Notes: generated by a model from the sequence alone, not told the origin. Counted from the first letter of the stretch, positions 16,279 to 25,593 are shown. The stretch: DNA of 52,665 nt from Dechloromonas sp. (GCA_016790815.1 JAEUOG010000008.1:1-52665), one strand, 5' to 3'. A program made the numbers and translations.

Positions 16279-17190
16279 ATGAAGATATCACTCGACCTAT
16301 TACTCATTCTTGACGCCATAGAGCGCCGCGGCAGCTTTAGCGCGGCAGCCGCCTCGCTGCATCGCGTCCCTTCCGCCCTGTCCCACGCCATCGCCAAACT
16401 GGAGTCTGAGCTCGGCATCACGCTCTTCCTGCGCGAAGGGCGCAAGGCCACGCTCAACGAGGCCGGACGCACATTGCTCGACGATGGCCGCCACCTGCTC
16501 CGTGCAGCCAGCGAACTCGAGCGGCGCGTCCAGCGCATTGCCGACGGCTGGGAGGCTGAAATCCGCATCGCGCTCGATGCCGTCATTCCGATTGAAAACA
16601 TCTTTCCGCTGCTCAAGCGCTTTTACGCCGCCAGCTGCGGCACGCAGATCCGGATTTCCGGTGAAGTGCTCGGCGGCACCTGGGACGCGCTGGCGACCGG
16701 CCGCGCCGACCTTGCCATCGGCGCGCCGGGCGATCCGCCTTCGCGCAGCGGCATCGCCACCCGACTGCTTTGTACGCACACTGATTTCGTCTTCGCCATC
16801 GCCCCGGACCACCCACTGGCCAGTTGGGAAGGCGACATACCTGCCAGCGAACTCCTGCACCACCGTGCCGTCGTAGTCGCCGACACCTCACAAGAGCTCG
16901 ATGCCCGTACGGTAGGTTTACTCGAGGGGCAAGACGTCCTGCGCGTTACGGACATTCGCTCAAAACTGGCTGCTCAGCGTGCCGGGCTAGGCATTGGCCA
17001 CTTACCACGCTGGCTGGCCGAACCAGAATTAGCGGCTGGCCGACTGGTCAAAAAAACCCTCGGCACACCGCGTTCGACATTCCCCTTGCATCTCGCCTGG
17101 CGCAGCCAACGGACCGGAAAGGCCCTCCAGTGGTTCATCGAGGAACTGGCTAATGACGACGTATTGGCCGCGCTTTCCGAAGGCATTTAA
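16279..17190 (+). CDS. LysR-family transcriptional regulator (YhaJ-like)
   Basis: The 303-residue regulator has an N-terminal winged helix-turn-helix (GSFSAAAASLHRVPSALSHA) followed by a linker helix. A periplasmic-binding-protein-like effector domain spans about residues 90-295. It reads away from the pirin/flavodoxin operon and presumably controls it from the T-N11-A box between them. YhaJ in Escherichia coli responds to nitro-aromatic and quinone-like compounds; whether this homologue does is inference. Confidence 0.92.
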   Translation: MKISLDLLLILDAIERRGSFSAAAASLHRVPSALSHAIAKLESELGITLFLREGRKATLNEAGRTLLDDGRHLLRAASELERRVQRIADGWEAEIRIALDAVIPIENIFPLLKRFYAASCGTQIRISGEVLGGTWDALATGRADLAIGAPGDPPSRSGIATRLLCTHTDFVFAIAPDHPLASWEGDIPASELLHHRAVVVADTSQELDARTVGLLEGQDVLRVTDIRSKLAAQRAGLGIGHLPRWLAEPELAAGRLVKKTLGTPRSTFPLHLAWRSQRTGKALQWFIEELANDDVLAALSEGI

Positions 17191-17304
17191 CACTTTTTCA
17201 CACGCCCTCCACACCGTGCAGATTCGGTGCTATGGTATGACTGTAATCACCAAAAAATACAACATTGAAAAATTCAATGTCCGGCCCACCCGAAAGGAGA
17301 CAAA

Positions 17305-17331
17305 GTGGCCACCCGGTTTCGCAATGCCTGA
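17305..17331 (+). other. possible 8-codon leader ORF overlapping the kinase start
   Basis: AAAGGAGACAAA is the best ribosome-binding site in this intergenic region, but it serves a GTG in another frame (17305). That frame stops after eight codons at TGA 17329-17331, overlapping the in-frame kinase ATG as TGATG. This would couple kinase translation to the leader. A one- or two-base sequencing error that splits the true kinase N-terminus is the main alternative. Confidence 0.4.
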
Positions 17332-20300
17332 TGCGAGACGAGGGAGCCTGGTTGGCGCTCGCCCTCATTTTGGCCATCACAGCGGCGCTCTTCGCCGTTG
17401 TACGACAACTTACCGAGGAGCAGATTTACCAACGCTTCCTTTATCGTGCCGAGCAGGAGCGCAACGCCCTGCTCTTTCGGCTGAACGCCCATGTTCAGGT
17501 ATTGCGCGGCGGCGCGGCCTTCTTTGAAGCGAGCGAATCGGTCACTCGGGAAGAATGGCGGAATTACATCTCTCATCTGCACCTTGCTGAAACGCTCCCT
17601 GGCATCCAGGCTGCCGGCTTTGCGCTGATGATCCAGCCCAAGGACAAGGCTGTGCACGAAGCCGCGATCCGCGCCAGTGGTTTTCCGCATTACTCAATCA
17701 AACCCGACGGAGAGCGTGAGCAGTACAGCAGCATCGTCTTTCTCGAACCATTTTCCGAGATCAATCAGCGCGCATTCGGCTACGACATGTTCTCTGACCC
17801 CGTTCGTCGCCTGGCCATGGAGCGAGCGCGCGACAGCGACCAGCCAGCGCTTTCAGGAAGAATCACGCTGCTTCAGGAGAACGCGGACCTTCCTCAGCCC
17901 GGCTTCCTGATCTATGTTCCGGTCTATCGTTCCGGTTCGCCACGTAGCAACCCGACAGAGCGCAAGGCGGCGCTGCTCGGCTTTACCTACTTGGCCTTCC
18001 GCACCCGCGACCTGCTCAGTGCCGTGTACAACCCGGGCAACAAGGACGTCGAAGTCGAGCTTTACGACACGGCTGCCGCGCCTGACAACCTGCTGTTTGA
18101 CTCCCAGACAGATCACCAAGCCGTCTCCCGAGGCCGCCAGAAAGCGACCATGCCGATCGAGTTCGGCGGACACCAGTGGGTTGCCCAATTCCGCAGTCGG
18201 CCGGAATTCGACAGCATTACCGAATCGCCGCTGCCATCCAGCATCGCCATCGGCGGCATTCTTGGCGGTCTTGCAGTGTTTTTCTGGTTGAAACGTAATG
18301 CGCGATTCAACCAGCGTATCAGGAGCGATGCCGGACGCCTGCGCAACAACGAAGTTCGGCTGCGGACACTGATCAACACCATGCCCAACATTGTCTGCCT
18401 GAAGGATGGGGCCGGGCGCTGGACCGAGGCCAACACCCAGCTTCTGAACATGCTGGGCCTTGGCAACACCGATTACCGTGGTTCGACCAGCCAGGCGTTG
18501 GCGGCTTCCGGCAAATTCGACCAGTCGACACTGGCGTTGCTGGAAGCATCCGACGAGACGGTCTGGCAAACGGGCGAGCGCCTGCACGATGAACTGATCT
18601 TCCGCGACGACGCTGCTAGAGAACGGGTTTTCGACATCGCCAAGGTTCCTCTCTACGACGCTGATGGCGGACGACTGGCGCTTGTCATGGTTGGGCACGA
18701 CGTAACGCAGCGCGTTTTGGCCGAGAAGGAGTTGCGCTCGGCCGAACGCAAGTTCCGCGGCCTGGTCGAGCAGTCTCTGGCCGGCGTGTACATTATCCAG
18801 GCCGGGCGCTTCCGCTACGTAAACCCATGGTTTGCGAGGATCTTTGGCTATGACAGTCCGGATGAAATCATCGATCTGATACCGGTGCGCGATTTGGTCT
18901 CCCCGGAGGACAGGCAGATGGTCGCCGATAACGTTCGGCGCAGGGAATCGGGCGAGATCGATGCCCTGCATTACGGATTTACCGGTTTGCGCAAGGATGG
19001 CGGCACAGTGTCGCTTGATGTTTTCGGCAGTGCCGTGGAATTTGAGGGCCAGCCTGCGGTGATCGGCATCAGCGTCGATGTAAGCGAAAGAAAGCGTGCC
19101 GAAACTGAACTTCATCGCTACAGGACGCACCTTGAAGATCTGGTCAAAGCGCGCACGGCCGATCTGGAACTCGCCAAGGAAGCTGCCGAATCGGCCAATC
19201 GTGCCAAGAGCACTTTCCTCGCCAACATGAGCCATGAACTGCGGACGCCGATGAATGCCATCATCGGCATGACGCATCTGCTCAATCGCAGGATCAGCGA
19301 CCCTGAGCAACGCGACAAGCTCGGCAAGATCGGCAATGCTGCCAACCATTTGCTGAACCTTCTGAACGACATTCTCGACCTGTCAAAAATCGATGCCGAA
19401 CGGCTCACCCTGGAACACGCCTCATTCCGCCTCGGCAACATCATTGCCGATATTGAAAGCCTGGTCGGCGTCAAGGCGAGCACCAAGGGACTTGCTCTGA
19501 TCGTTGATATTGCCCCGCAAGTGGCCAAGGTGAGATTGCTGGGCGATCCGGTGCGTGTGCAGCAGATTCTGATCAACCTGGTCGACAACGCCATCAAGTT
19601 CACCGAGCGTGGCAGCGTGACACTTCGCGCAACGTTGCTCGAGGAGACCGATAGCACGTTGGCCGTCCGCCTGAGCGTCGAGGATACGGGCATCGGCATT
19701 CCGCCCGAGGCGCTGGAGCGGATATTCCAGCCCTTCGAACAAGCCGATGGGTCGACCACCCGACAGCACGGCGGAACCGGCCTCGGCCTGACAATCGTTC
19801 GGCAACTCATCGGCCTCATGAACGGCAAACTTGAGCTGAACAGCGTCCCTGGCGTTGGCACGACGTTTACACTCAGCATGCGCTTCGACAAGGGGGCAGC
19901 AGGTACCGCCCTGCCGTCTTCCCTGCCTGCCGGTTTTGAATCGCAAGGCAACTTTGATGGCAAACGCGTACTGCTGGCGGAAGACGAACCGATCAACCAG
20001 GAAGTTGCCCTCGAACTGCTGAAAACGCTGCCAGGCCTGATCGTCGATGTTGCTGACGACGGAGCCATTGCGCTGGCGCATGCCGCCCAAAGGCGTTACG
20101 ACTTGATTCTCATGGACATGCAGATGCCCAACATGGACGGCCTGAAGGCAACCGAGGCCATTCGCCACCTGCCCGGTTATTCAACAACGCCGATCCTGGC
20201 CATGACGGCCAATGCTTTTAGCGAAGACCGGGCGCAGTGCATGGCGGCAGGCATGTCGGATTTCATTTCCAAACCGGTCAAACCGGAACTGCTATTCAGC

Positions 20301-20342
20301 AAACTGGCATTCTGGCTGAGCAACAGACCCGGACAGGCCTGA
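17331..20342 (+). CDS. hybrid sensor histidine kinase (CHASE-PAS-PAS-HisKA-HATPase-REC)
   Basis: The product has 1003 residues from this ATG; the frame is open to a TTG at 17265 with an ATG at 17277. Membrane segment 1 is at about 7-25 and a periplasmic CHASE-like sensor extends to about 290. Membrane segment 2 (IAIGGILGGLAVFFWL) is near 302-321. Two PAS domains start near 344 and 475. HisKA has the phospho-histidine in NMSHELRTPMNAIIGM near 635. The HATPase shows N (NLVDNAIKF), G1 (DTGIGIP) and G2 (GGTGLGL) boxes. The receiver Asp is in LILMDMQMPNMDG near 929. No response regulator is adjacent, so the signal must go to an unlinked partner. Confidence 0.92.
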   Translation: MRDEGAWLALALILAITAALFAVVRQLTEEQIYQRFLYRAEQERNALLFRLNAHVQVLRGGAAFFEASESVTREEWRNYISHLHLAETLPGIQAAGFALMIQPKDKAVHEAAIRASGFPHYSIKPDGEREQYSSIVFLEPFSEINQRAFGYDMFSDPVRRLAMERARDSDQPALSGRITLLQENADLPQPGFLIYVPVYRSGSPRSNPTERKAALLGFTYLAFRTRDLLSAVYNPGNKDVEVELYDTAAAPDNLLFDSQTDHQAVSRGRQKATMPIEFGGHQWVAQFRSRPEFDSITESPLPSSIAIGGILGGLAVFFWLKRNARFNQRIRSDAGRLRNNEVRLRTLINTMPNIVCLKDGAGRWTEANTQLLNMLGLGNTDYRGSTSQALAASGKFDQSTLALLEASDETVWQTGERLHDELIFRDDAARERVFDIAKVPLYDADGGRLALVMVGHDVTQRVLAEKELRSAERKFRGLVEQSLAGVYIIQAGRFRYVNPWFARIFGYDSPDEIIDLIPVRDLVSPEDRQMVADNVRRRESGEIDALHYGFTGLRKDGGTVSLDVFGSAVEFEGQPAVIGISVDVSERKRAETELHRYRTHLEDLVKARTADLELAKEAAESANRAKSTFLANMSHELRTPMNAIIGMTHLLNRRISDPEQRDKLGKIGNAANHLLNLLNDILDLSKIDAERLTLEHASFRLGNIIADIESLVGVKASTKGLALIVDIAPQVAKVRLLGDPVRVQQILINLVDNAIKFTERGSVTLRATLLEETDSTLAVRLSVEDTGIGIPPEALERIFQPFEQADGSTTRQHGGTGLGLTIVRQLIGLMNGKLELNSVPGVGTTFTLSMRFDKGAAGTALPSSLPAGFESQGNFDGKRVLLAEDEPINQEVALELLKTLPGLIVDVADDGAIALAHAAQRRYDLILMDMQMPNMDGLKATEAIRHLPGYSTTPILAMTANAFSEDRAQCMAAGMSDFISKPVKPELLFSKLAFWLSNRPGQA

Positions 20343-20346
20343 TTTC

Positions 20347-20378
20347 ATTTCTGGCTGTTTTTTGCGGTCGACCGCAGC
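20347..20378 (+). repeat. dispersed 31-bp repeat, copy A
   Basis: The copy reads ATTTCTGGCTGTTTTTT then GCGGTCGACCGCAGC and begins four bases after the kinase stop. It matches the family consensus described in the findings. Confidence 0.7.
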
Positions 20379-20393
20379 TGCGAACCAAAACGG

Positions 20394-21020
20394 TCAGCTG
20401 GCCTCAGCCCACTGGATGATCGCCTGCCATTGCTCGACATCACGCTCGGCGCGCGACGGCGGCAGGTCGAAAATGGTCATGCCGGCAGCGGTTGCCTGCA
20501 CGTAGGTTTGCGTGTCGCGCAGGTAGGCGAGCACGGGCAGGTCAAAACCGGCGAAGAAGCGCTCGAGTTCGCCGGCAGCGCGGGTTCGTGCATCAACCCG
20601 CATGCCGATCACGGCCACATCGGCCTTGCCCTTGCGCACTGCTTTCTCGGAAAGCAGCTCGGCCAGGAAATGGCGCGTCGCCAGCATGTCGAACATCGAG
20701 GGCTGGACAGGCACGATGACCCGCGTCGACAGCTTGAGTACCCGCTCCAGCATCTTGCCGTGCAGGCCGGCCGGGGTGTCGAGCACGACGTGCGTGGTGC
20801 CCTTGGGCGGCCGCGAAATCTTGTCTTCGCCGACATGCCAGGTGTCGATGGTCGGCAGGGCAAAGGGCCGAACGGCCAGCCATTCGCGCGATGACTGTTG
20901 GCGATCGATGTCGCCTAGCATCACCTCGGCCCCCCGGCTGGCAAAATAGCCAGCCAGATTGGTCGCCAGCGTGCTTTTTCCGGAGCCACCCTTGGGGTTG
21001 GCCACTAAAAACGCTTTCAT
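20394..21020 (-). CDS. ParA/MinD-family ATPase, orphan
   Basis: The 208-residue protein has a deviant Walker A (NPKGGSGKSTLATNLA) with the signature lysine, a switch I-like GDIDRQQSS and a Walker B-like VVLDTPAGL. The family positions plasmids, chromosomes or protein complexes using ATP-dependent dimers. There is no parB neighbour. Its start overlaps the stop of the TAXI receptor gene by four bases, so it belongs to the qor-TAXI operon. Its cargo is unknown. Confidence 0.88.
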   Translation of the reverse strand: MKAFLVANPKGGSGKSTLATNLAGYFASRGAEVMLGDIDRQQSSREWLAVRPFALPTIDTWHVGEDKISRPPKGTTHVVLDTPAGLHGKMLERVLKLSTRVIVPVQPSMFDMLATRHFLAELLSEKAVRKGKADVAVIGMRVDARTRAAGELERFFAGFDLPVLAYLRDTQTYVQATAAGMTIFDLPPSRAERDVEQWQAIIQWAEAS

Positions 21021-22354
21021 GCTGCAGCTTCTTTCTTGTCAAGGATATGGCGAACCAGGTTGACGTGTTCGCGCAAGGTGTAAACCAGATCGGTGAAGCC
21101 GAGCGGGACGTGAAGCACGCTGGCCTCCTCGTCGAGCGCATCGAGCCTGTTCCGGTAATCGTCCAGTTTGGCCGGATCGAAATGGTTCTTCAGGTCATCC
21201 TCCAGAAACTTCAGTTCGCCATAAATCCTGAAGACCTTGGAACGCACCCGCCAGTTGTAAATCGCCGGCGCCACCTTGAGCAGCGGGATGAGCAGGACGA
21301 AGATCGGGACCAGCATGACAATCAGCCGGTCGACCAGTACGGCCAGCCAGAACGGCAGGTAGCGCTGCAAGAAAGACGGGCCGGATTTGAAGTAGCGCGC
21401 CGCTTCGGGCGACTGAGGCAGCATGGGGTCCATGTAGGCAGGAAATTCCCCTGCATCCTGGAAAAAGCCGCTCTTGCCATGCACCTCACTGGCCGCCTGC
21501 AACAACAATGTCTGGAGTGCAGGGTGCAGATCGTCGCGGACGATGAGATTGGCCGTTGGCGCCAGCACCTTGATATCCTCAGGCGGGAAGTCGCGCACCA
21601 GATCGGCAACACCCCGCGGGAACGTGAGCTTGGTCAGAAACGGGAAACGCCGCTGGTAGGCTCGGTCCTGGGCGAAACTCATGAGCTTGATGCCCGGCGA
21701 GCGGATCAGCACTTGAACGACCGGCGCAGTCTCGGCCGCAATGATGAATGCCGCGTCGATCCGCCCCTGCTGCAGTTCCTCGGCAGCGTTGAGGCCGCCG
21801 AGCCCTACCAGATGATCGCCGGCGGGAATGTCGTTGGCGCTGAGCAGTTGCTGAGCCAGCTGGCGCACTCCTGAACCTTCCTGGCCGATGGCGATGCGCT
21901 TGCCCTGCAACTCGGTCAGGCGAGTCAGCGCCCTGTCGTTGCCCTTTTCGCCGCGATAGAAAACCCAGACCGGCTCGTAGAACATGCTGCCCAAAGAGAG
22001 CAGCCCGGAATCGTCCTCGGCATCCGGGTCTTCCTTGGGCGGCACGACGCCACCCTGCACAAAGCCAATCTGCGCATCGTCGCGCTTCAGGCGCTCCAGA
22101 TTCTCCAGAGAGCCTGCCGATGCCTGTACCTCAAGCGTGATGCCTTCCTTGGCCAGAATGGCCGCGTAGCGTTGTGCAAAGTGGTAGTAGGCACCGCTTT
22201 CACTACCGGCACTGATAACAATCTTTTTCGGCGGCGCCGGCTCGACGAACTGGTAGGCAATGGCGAAACCGATGCCGGCGAGCAGGAAGATCCACCAGGC
22301 GGTGGCGAACAGGTCACGCAGCGAGAGCAAGCCCGCCTTGATCTTGGCCATCAT
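21017..22354 (-). CDS. TAXI-family solute receptor with membrane anchors
   Basis: The 445-residue protein has an N-terminal membrane segment (WWIFLLAGIGFAIAY, about 20-35). A TAXI domain runs from KIVISAGSESGAYYHFAQRY through IGFVQGGVVPP, IAIGQEGSGVRQLA and AAFIIAAETAPVVQ. A second hydrophobic block lies near 330-350 (LIVMLVPIFVLLIPLL), followed by a cytoplasmic helical tail of about 90 residues. Ordinary TAXI receptors are free periplasmic proteins of about 320 residues working with TRAP permeases; none is here. The ATG overlaps the qor stop (ATGA). It may be a tethered sensor rather than a transporter part. Confidence 0.85.
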   Translation of the reverse strand: MMAKIKAGLLSLRDLFATAWWIFLLAGIGFAIAYQFVEPAPPKKIVISAGSESGAYYHFAQRYAAILAKEGITLEVQASAGSLENLERLKRDDAQIGFVQGGVVPPKEDPDAEDDSGLLSLGSMFYEPVWVFYRGEKGNDRALTRLTELQGKRIAIGQEGSGVRQLAQQLLSANDIPAGDHLVGLGGLNAAEELQQGRIDAAFIIAAETAPVVQVLIRSPGIKLMSFAQDRAYQRRFPFLTKLTFPRGVADLVRDFPPEDIKVLAPTANLIVRDDLHPALQTLLLQAASEVHGKSGFFQDAGEFPAYMDPMLPQSPEAARYFKSGPSFLQRYLPFWLAVLVDRLIVMLVPIFVLLIPLLKVAPAIYNWRVRSKVFRIYGELKFLEDDLKNHFDPAKLDDYRNRLDALDEEASVLHVPLGFTDLVYTLREHVNLVRHILDKKEAAA

Positions 22355-23325
22355 GGCAGCAGGATGGTCGAGCCCGTGGTCTTGCGTGCCTCCAGATCAC
22401 GGTGGGCCTGGGCCGCATCCTTGAGTGCGTAAGTCTGGTTGACTTCGATCTTGACCTGCCCTGCGACGACGACATTGAACAGTTCGCGGCCCAAGGCGAC
22501 GAGATCTTCGCGCTTCGCGGTGTAATTCATGAGCGTTGGCCGGGTAACGAAGAGCGATCCCTTTTGCGACAGCAAGATCAGGTCAAGGGGCGGCACCGGG
22601 CCGGAGGCATTGCCGAACGAAACCATCATGCCCATCGGCCGCAGGCTATCGAGCGAGCCGGCAAAGGTATCCTTGCCGACACCGTCATAAACGACCGCGA
22701 CGCCTTCGCCATTCGTGATTTCACGCACACGCGCCGGGAAATTTTCGGTGCTGTAATTGATCACGTGGTGGCAGCCGTGCGCCTTGGCCAGCTCGGCCTT
22801 GGCCGGCGAACCGACGGTACCGATCACCGTCGCGCCGAGCGCCCGCGCCCACTGGCAGGCAATGAGGCCGACGCCGCCGGCTGCTGCCTGAATGAGTACA
22901 GCGTCGCCGGCCTGCACGCGATAGGTCTTGCGCAGCAGGTAGGCTGCGGTCAGCCCTTGCAACATCATGGCCGCGCCTGTTTCGAAAGAGATGGCATCGG
23001 GCAGTTTGAGCAGGCGATGCGCCGGGATGTTGCGCACTTCGGCATAGGCGCCGAGAGGCCCGCCGGCGTAGGCCACGCGGTCGCCGACCTTGAGGTCGGT
23101 CACGCCCTCGCCAAGCGCCTCGACCACGCCGGCGCCTTCCATGCCGATCCCGGATGGCAGCGCCACGGGATACAGGCCGGTGCGGTGATAAACATCGATG
23201 AAATTGAGACCGACAGCGTGGTGGCGAATCTTCGCCTCGCCGGGTGCGGGAGCCGGCAGGTCTACTGCATCCCAGGTCAGCACTTCCGGACCGCCGTTTT
23301 GGTGAAGGCGTATGGCGTAGGACAT
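22351..23325 (-). CDS. qor: NADPH:quinone oxidoreductase
   Basis: The 324-residue zinc-free medium-chain dehydrogenase/reductase has GLNFIDVYHRTGLYP typical of Qor and the NADPH-binding motif AAAGGVGLIACQWA near residue 150. It reduces quinones by one electron in characterised relatives. It is the first gene of an operon with the TAXI receptor and the ParA-like gene, joined by four-base overlaps. Its ribosome-binding site GAGGAG lies partly inside an 11-bp inverted repeat. Confidence 0.92.
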   Translation of the reverse strand: MSYAIRLHQNGGPEVLTWDAVDLPAPAPGEAKIRHHAVGLNFIDVYHRTGLYPVALPSGIGMEGAGVVEALGEGVTDLKVGDRVAYAGGPLGAYAEVRNIPAHRLLKLPDAISFETGAAMMLQGLTAAYLLRKTYRVQAGDAVLIQAAAGGVGLIACQWARALGATVIGTVGSPAKAELAKAHGCHHVINYSTENFPARVREITNGEGVAVVYDGVGKDTFAGSLDSLRPMGMMVSFGNASGPVPPLDLILLSQKGSLFVTRPTLMNYTAKREDLVALGRELFNVVVAGQVKIEVNQTYALKDAAQAHRDLEARKTTGSTILLP

Positions 23326-23333
23326 GGATATCT

Positions 23334-23368
23334 CCTCGTTGTCTGTTCATTTTGTCTAGACAACGAGG
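23334..23368. promoter_or_regulatory. perfect 11-bp inverted repeat over the qor ribosome-binding site
   Basis: On the minus strand CCTCGTTGTCT and AGACAACGAGG flank 13 bases. The second arm contains the GAGG of the qor Shine-Dalgarno. A nested palindrome TTGTCTAGACAA lies at 23352-23363. It could be an operator with TTGTCT half-sites or an RNA hairpin that hides the start. Confidence 0.6.
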
Positions 23369-23410
23369 TTATCACCGTGCCGGCTGGCGATCTACCGCAA
23401 GGCAGCCTGA

Positions 23411-23440
23411 AAATCGGCCATTTTTTGCCGTCGACCGTGG
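23411..23440 (+). repeat. dispersed 31-bp repeat, copy B
   Basis: The copy reads AAATCGGCCATTTTTT then GCCGTCGACCGTGG. It lies between the qor promoter region and the uvrD stop, in opposite orientation to uvrD. Confidence 0.6.
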
Positions 23441-23457
23441 CAGTCGCCTGCCAACGC

Positions 23458-25593
23458 TCAAACCGGGGTCAGCTTGGCATAAGCCAGCGCCAGCCACTTC
23501 ATGCCGCTGCCGCCGAAATTGATCTGCACGCGCGCATCGTCGCCACGCCCTTCGGTGGACACGATGACCCCGATGCCGAACCTGGCGTGCTCGACCGTCT
23601 GCCCGACCCGCAGGCCACCAGCCGGCGCCGGCTCGGCGTAACCGCCACCGAACGCGCCGAAGGCCGGGAAGGGCGCCGCCTTCTTGTTGAGCTTGAGCAG
23701 CAATTGCTCGGGGATTTCATCGAGGAAGCTGGACGGCACGCAATAGCGCGTCTGGCCATGCAGCATGCGGGTCTGCGCGCAGGAAACATAAAGGCGCTGA
23801 CGGGCGCGGGTGACGGCCACGTACATCAGCCGGCGCTCCTCCTCCAGCCCGTCCTTGCCCGCGTTGATCGAGTTCTCATGCGGAAACAGGCCCTGCTCCA
23901 ACCCGGTGATGAACACCACATCGAACTCCAGGCCCTTGGCGGCGTGCACCGACATGAGTTGCACGGCCTCCTGCCCCTCGCCAGCCTGATGCTCGCCAGC
24001 TTCAAGCGAAGCCAGCGTCAGGAAAGACACCAGAGCCCCGCCTTCGCCGATGGCACCTTCGTCGTCGATGAAGGTGGCGGCAGCATTGATCAGTTCGTCG
24101 AGGTTCTCCAGCCGGTCCTGGCCCTCCTTGTCCGTCCGGTAATGCTGGGCGAGGCCGGATTTTTCGATGACGTGCTCGACCATTTCCGGCAGCGGCAGAC
24201 CTTCGGTTTCGTTGCGAAGTTGCTCGATCAGCCGGATGAACGCACCGACCGTCTGCCCGACCTTGCCGCTCAGCGAAGCGGCGGCGTTGTACAGGCTGGA
24301 ATTGGTCTGATGCGCCGTCGCCTGCAGGTTTTCCAGCGAACGGGCACCGATGCCGCGGGTCGGGAAATTGACGACGCGCAGGAAAGCAGTGTCGTCATCC
24401 GGATTGCCGAGCAGGCGCAGATAAGCCAGCGCGTGCTTGATTTCCTGGCGCTCGAAGAAGCGCAGGCCGCCATAAACCTTGTACGGCACGTTCTTGGTGA
24501 ACAGCTCGTTTTCGAGCACGCGCGACTGGGCGTTGGAGCGGTAAAGCAGGGCAATCTGCGTCGGCGCGATGCCGTCACGAACCAGCTCACGGATTTCCTC
24601 GACCACGAAACGTGCTTCATCGAGATCGGAATACGCCTCGAAGGCGCGGATCGGCTCACCCTCGCCGGCATCGGTCCACAAGTTCTTGCCCAGCCGCTCG
24701 CGGTTGTTCTTGATGATGGCGTTGGCTGCAGTCAGGATGTTCCCGTGCGAACGGTAGTTCTGCTCGAGCCGGATTACATTGTCGCCCGCGTAGTCGCGCT
24801 CGAACTCGCGCATGTTGCCGACCTCGGCGCCGCGGAAGGCGTAGATGCTCTGATCGTCGTCACCGACGGCAAAAACCACCGCACCGCCGCCAGCCAGCAA
24901 TTTGAGCCAGGCATACTGCAGCCTGTTGGTGTCCTGCACCTCATCGACGAGGATGTAACGGAAACGATCCTGATAGTGCTTGCGCAAAGGTTCGTTGCGC
25001 TGCAGCAATTCGTAGCAACGCAAAAGCAGTTCGGCAAAGTCGACGACGCCCTCACGGTTGCACTGGGTCTCGTATTCGGCGTACAACTCAACGCGTTTTT
25101 GCGTGTAATTGTCGTACACCTCAGCCTGCGCCGCCCGCACGCCCTGCTCCTTGTGGGCGTTGATGAAATGGCACAGCTCGCGCGGCGGATACTTCTCGTC
25201 ATCGACATTCAAATTCTTGAGCAGCCGCTTGACCATCGCCAGCTGGTCGGCCGAATCAAGTATCTGGAATGTCTGCGGCAGCCCTGCCTCGCGGTAGTGC
25301 GCCCGCAACAGGCGGTTGCACAGGCCATGGAAAGTACCGATCCACATGCCGCGGGTATTGATCGGCACCAGCGACGACAGCCGCGCCGTCATCTCCTTCG
25401 CTGCCTTGTTGGTAAAGGTCACAGCCAGTACGCCGTGCGGCCCTACCTGACCGGTAGACATGAGCCACGCGATGCGCGTCGTCAGCACACGGGTCTTGCC
25501 ACTGCCGGCGCCAGCCAGGATCAGGGCGTGAACAGGCGGCAAGGTAACCGCCTGAAGTTGCGGAGAATTCAGATTTGCAAGGAGATCGGACAT
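23458..25593 (-). CDS. uvrD: UvrD/PcrA-type DNA helicase
   Basis: The 711-residue SF1A helicase shows motif I AGAGSGKTRVLTTR, Ia VTFTNKAAKEM, II LVDEVQDTN, III VFAVGDDDQSIYAFRGA, IV RLEQNYRS, V LMSVHAAKGLEFDVVFITG and VI RLMYVAVTRARQRLY. It unwinds DNA 3'-5' in nucleotide-excision and mismatch repair. The C-terminal tail (VGQTVEHARFGIGVIV) is a Tudor-like domain known to bind RNA polymerase. It is transcribed from a promoter region shared with the divergent gene at 25821. Confidence 0.94.
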   Translation of the reverse strand: MSDLLANLNSPQLQAVTLPPVHALILAGAGSGKTRVLTTRIAWLMSTGQVGPHGVLAVTFTNKAAKEMTARLSSLVPINTRGMWIGTFHGLCNRLLRAHYREAGLPQTFQILDSADQLAMVKRLLKNLNVDDEKYPPRELCHFINAHKEQGVRAAQAEVYDNYTQKRVELYAEYETQCNREGVVDFAELLLRCYELLQRNEPLRKHYQDRFRYILVDEVQDTNRLQYAWLKLLAGGGAVVFAVGDDDQSIYAFRGAEVGNMREFERDYAGDNVIRLEQNYRSHGNILTAANAIIKNNRERLGKNLWTDAGEGEPIRAFEAYSDLDEARFVVEEIRELVRDGIAPTQIALLYRSNAQSRVLENELFTKNVPYKVYGGLRFFERQEIKHALAYLRLLGNPDDDTAFLRVVNFPTRGIGARSLENLQATAHQTNSSLYNAAASLSGKVGQTVGAFIRLIEQLRNETEGLPLPEMVEHVIEKSGLAQHYRTDKEGQDRLENLDELINAAATFIDDEGAIGEGGALVSFLTLASLEAGEHQAGEGQEAVQLMSVHAAKGLEFDVVFITGLEQGLFPHENSINAGKDGLEEERRLMYVAVTRARQRLYVSCAQTRMLHGQTRYCVPSSFLDEIPEQLLLKLNKKAAPFPAFGAFGGGYAEPAPAGGLRVGQTVEHARFGIGVIVSTEGRGDDARVQINFGGSGMKWLALAYAKLTPV

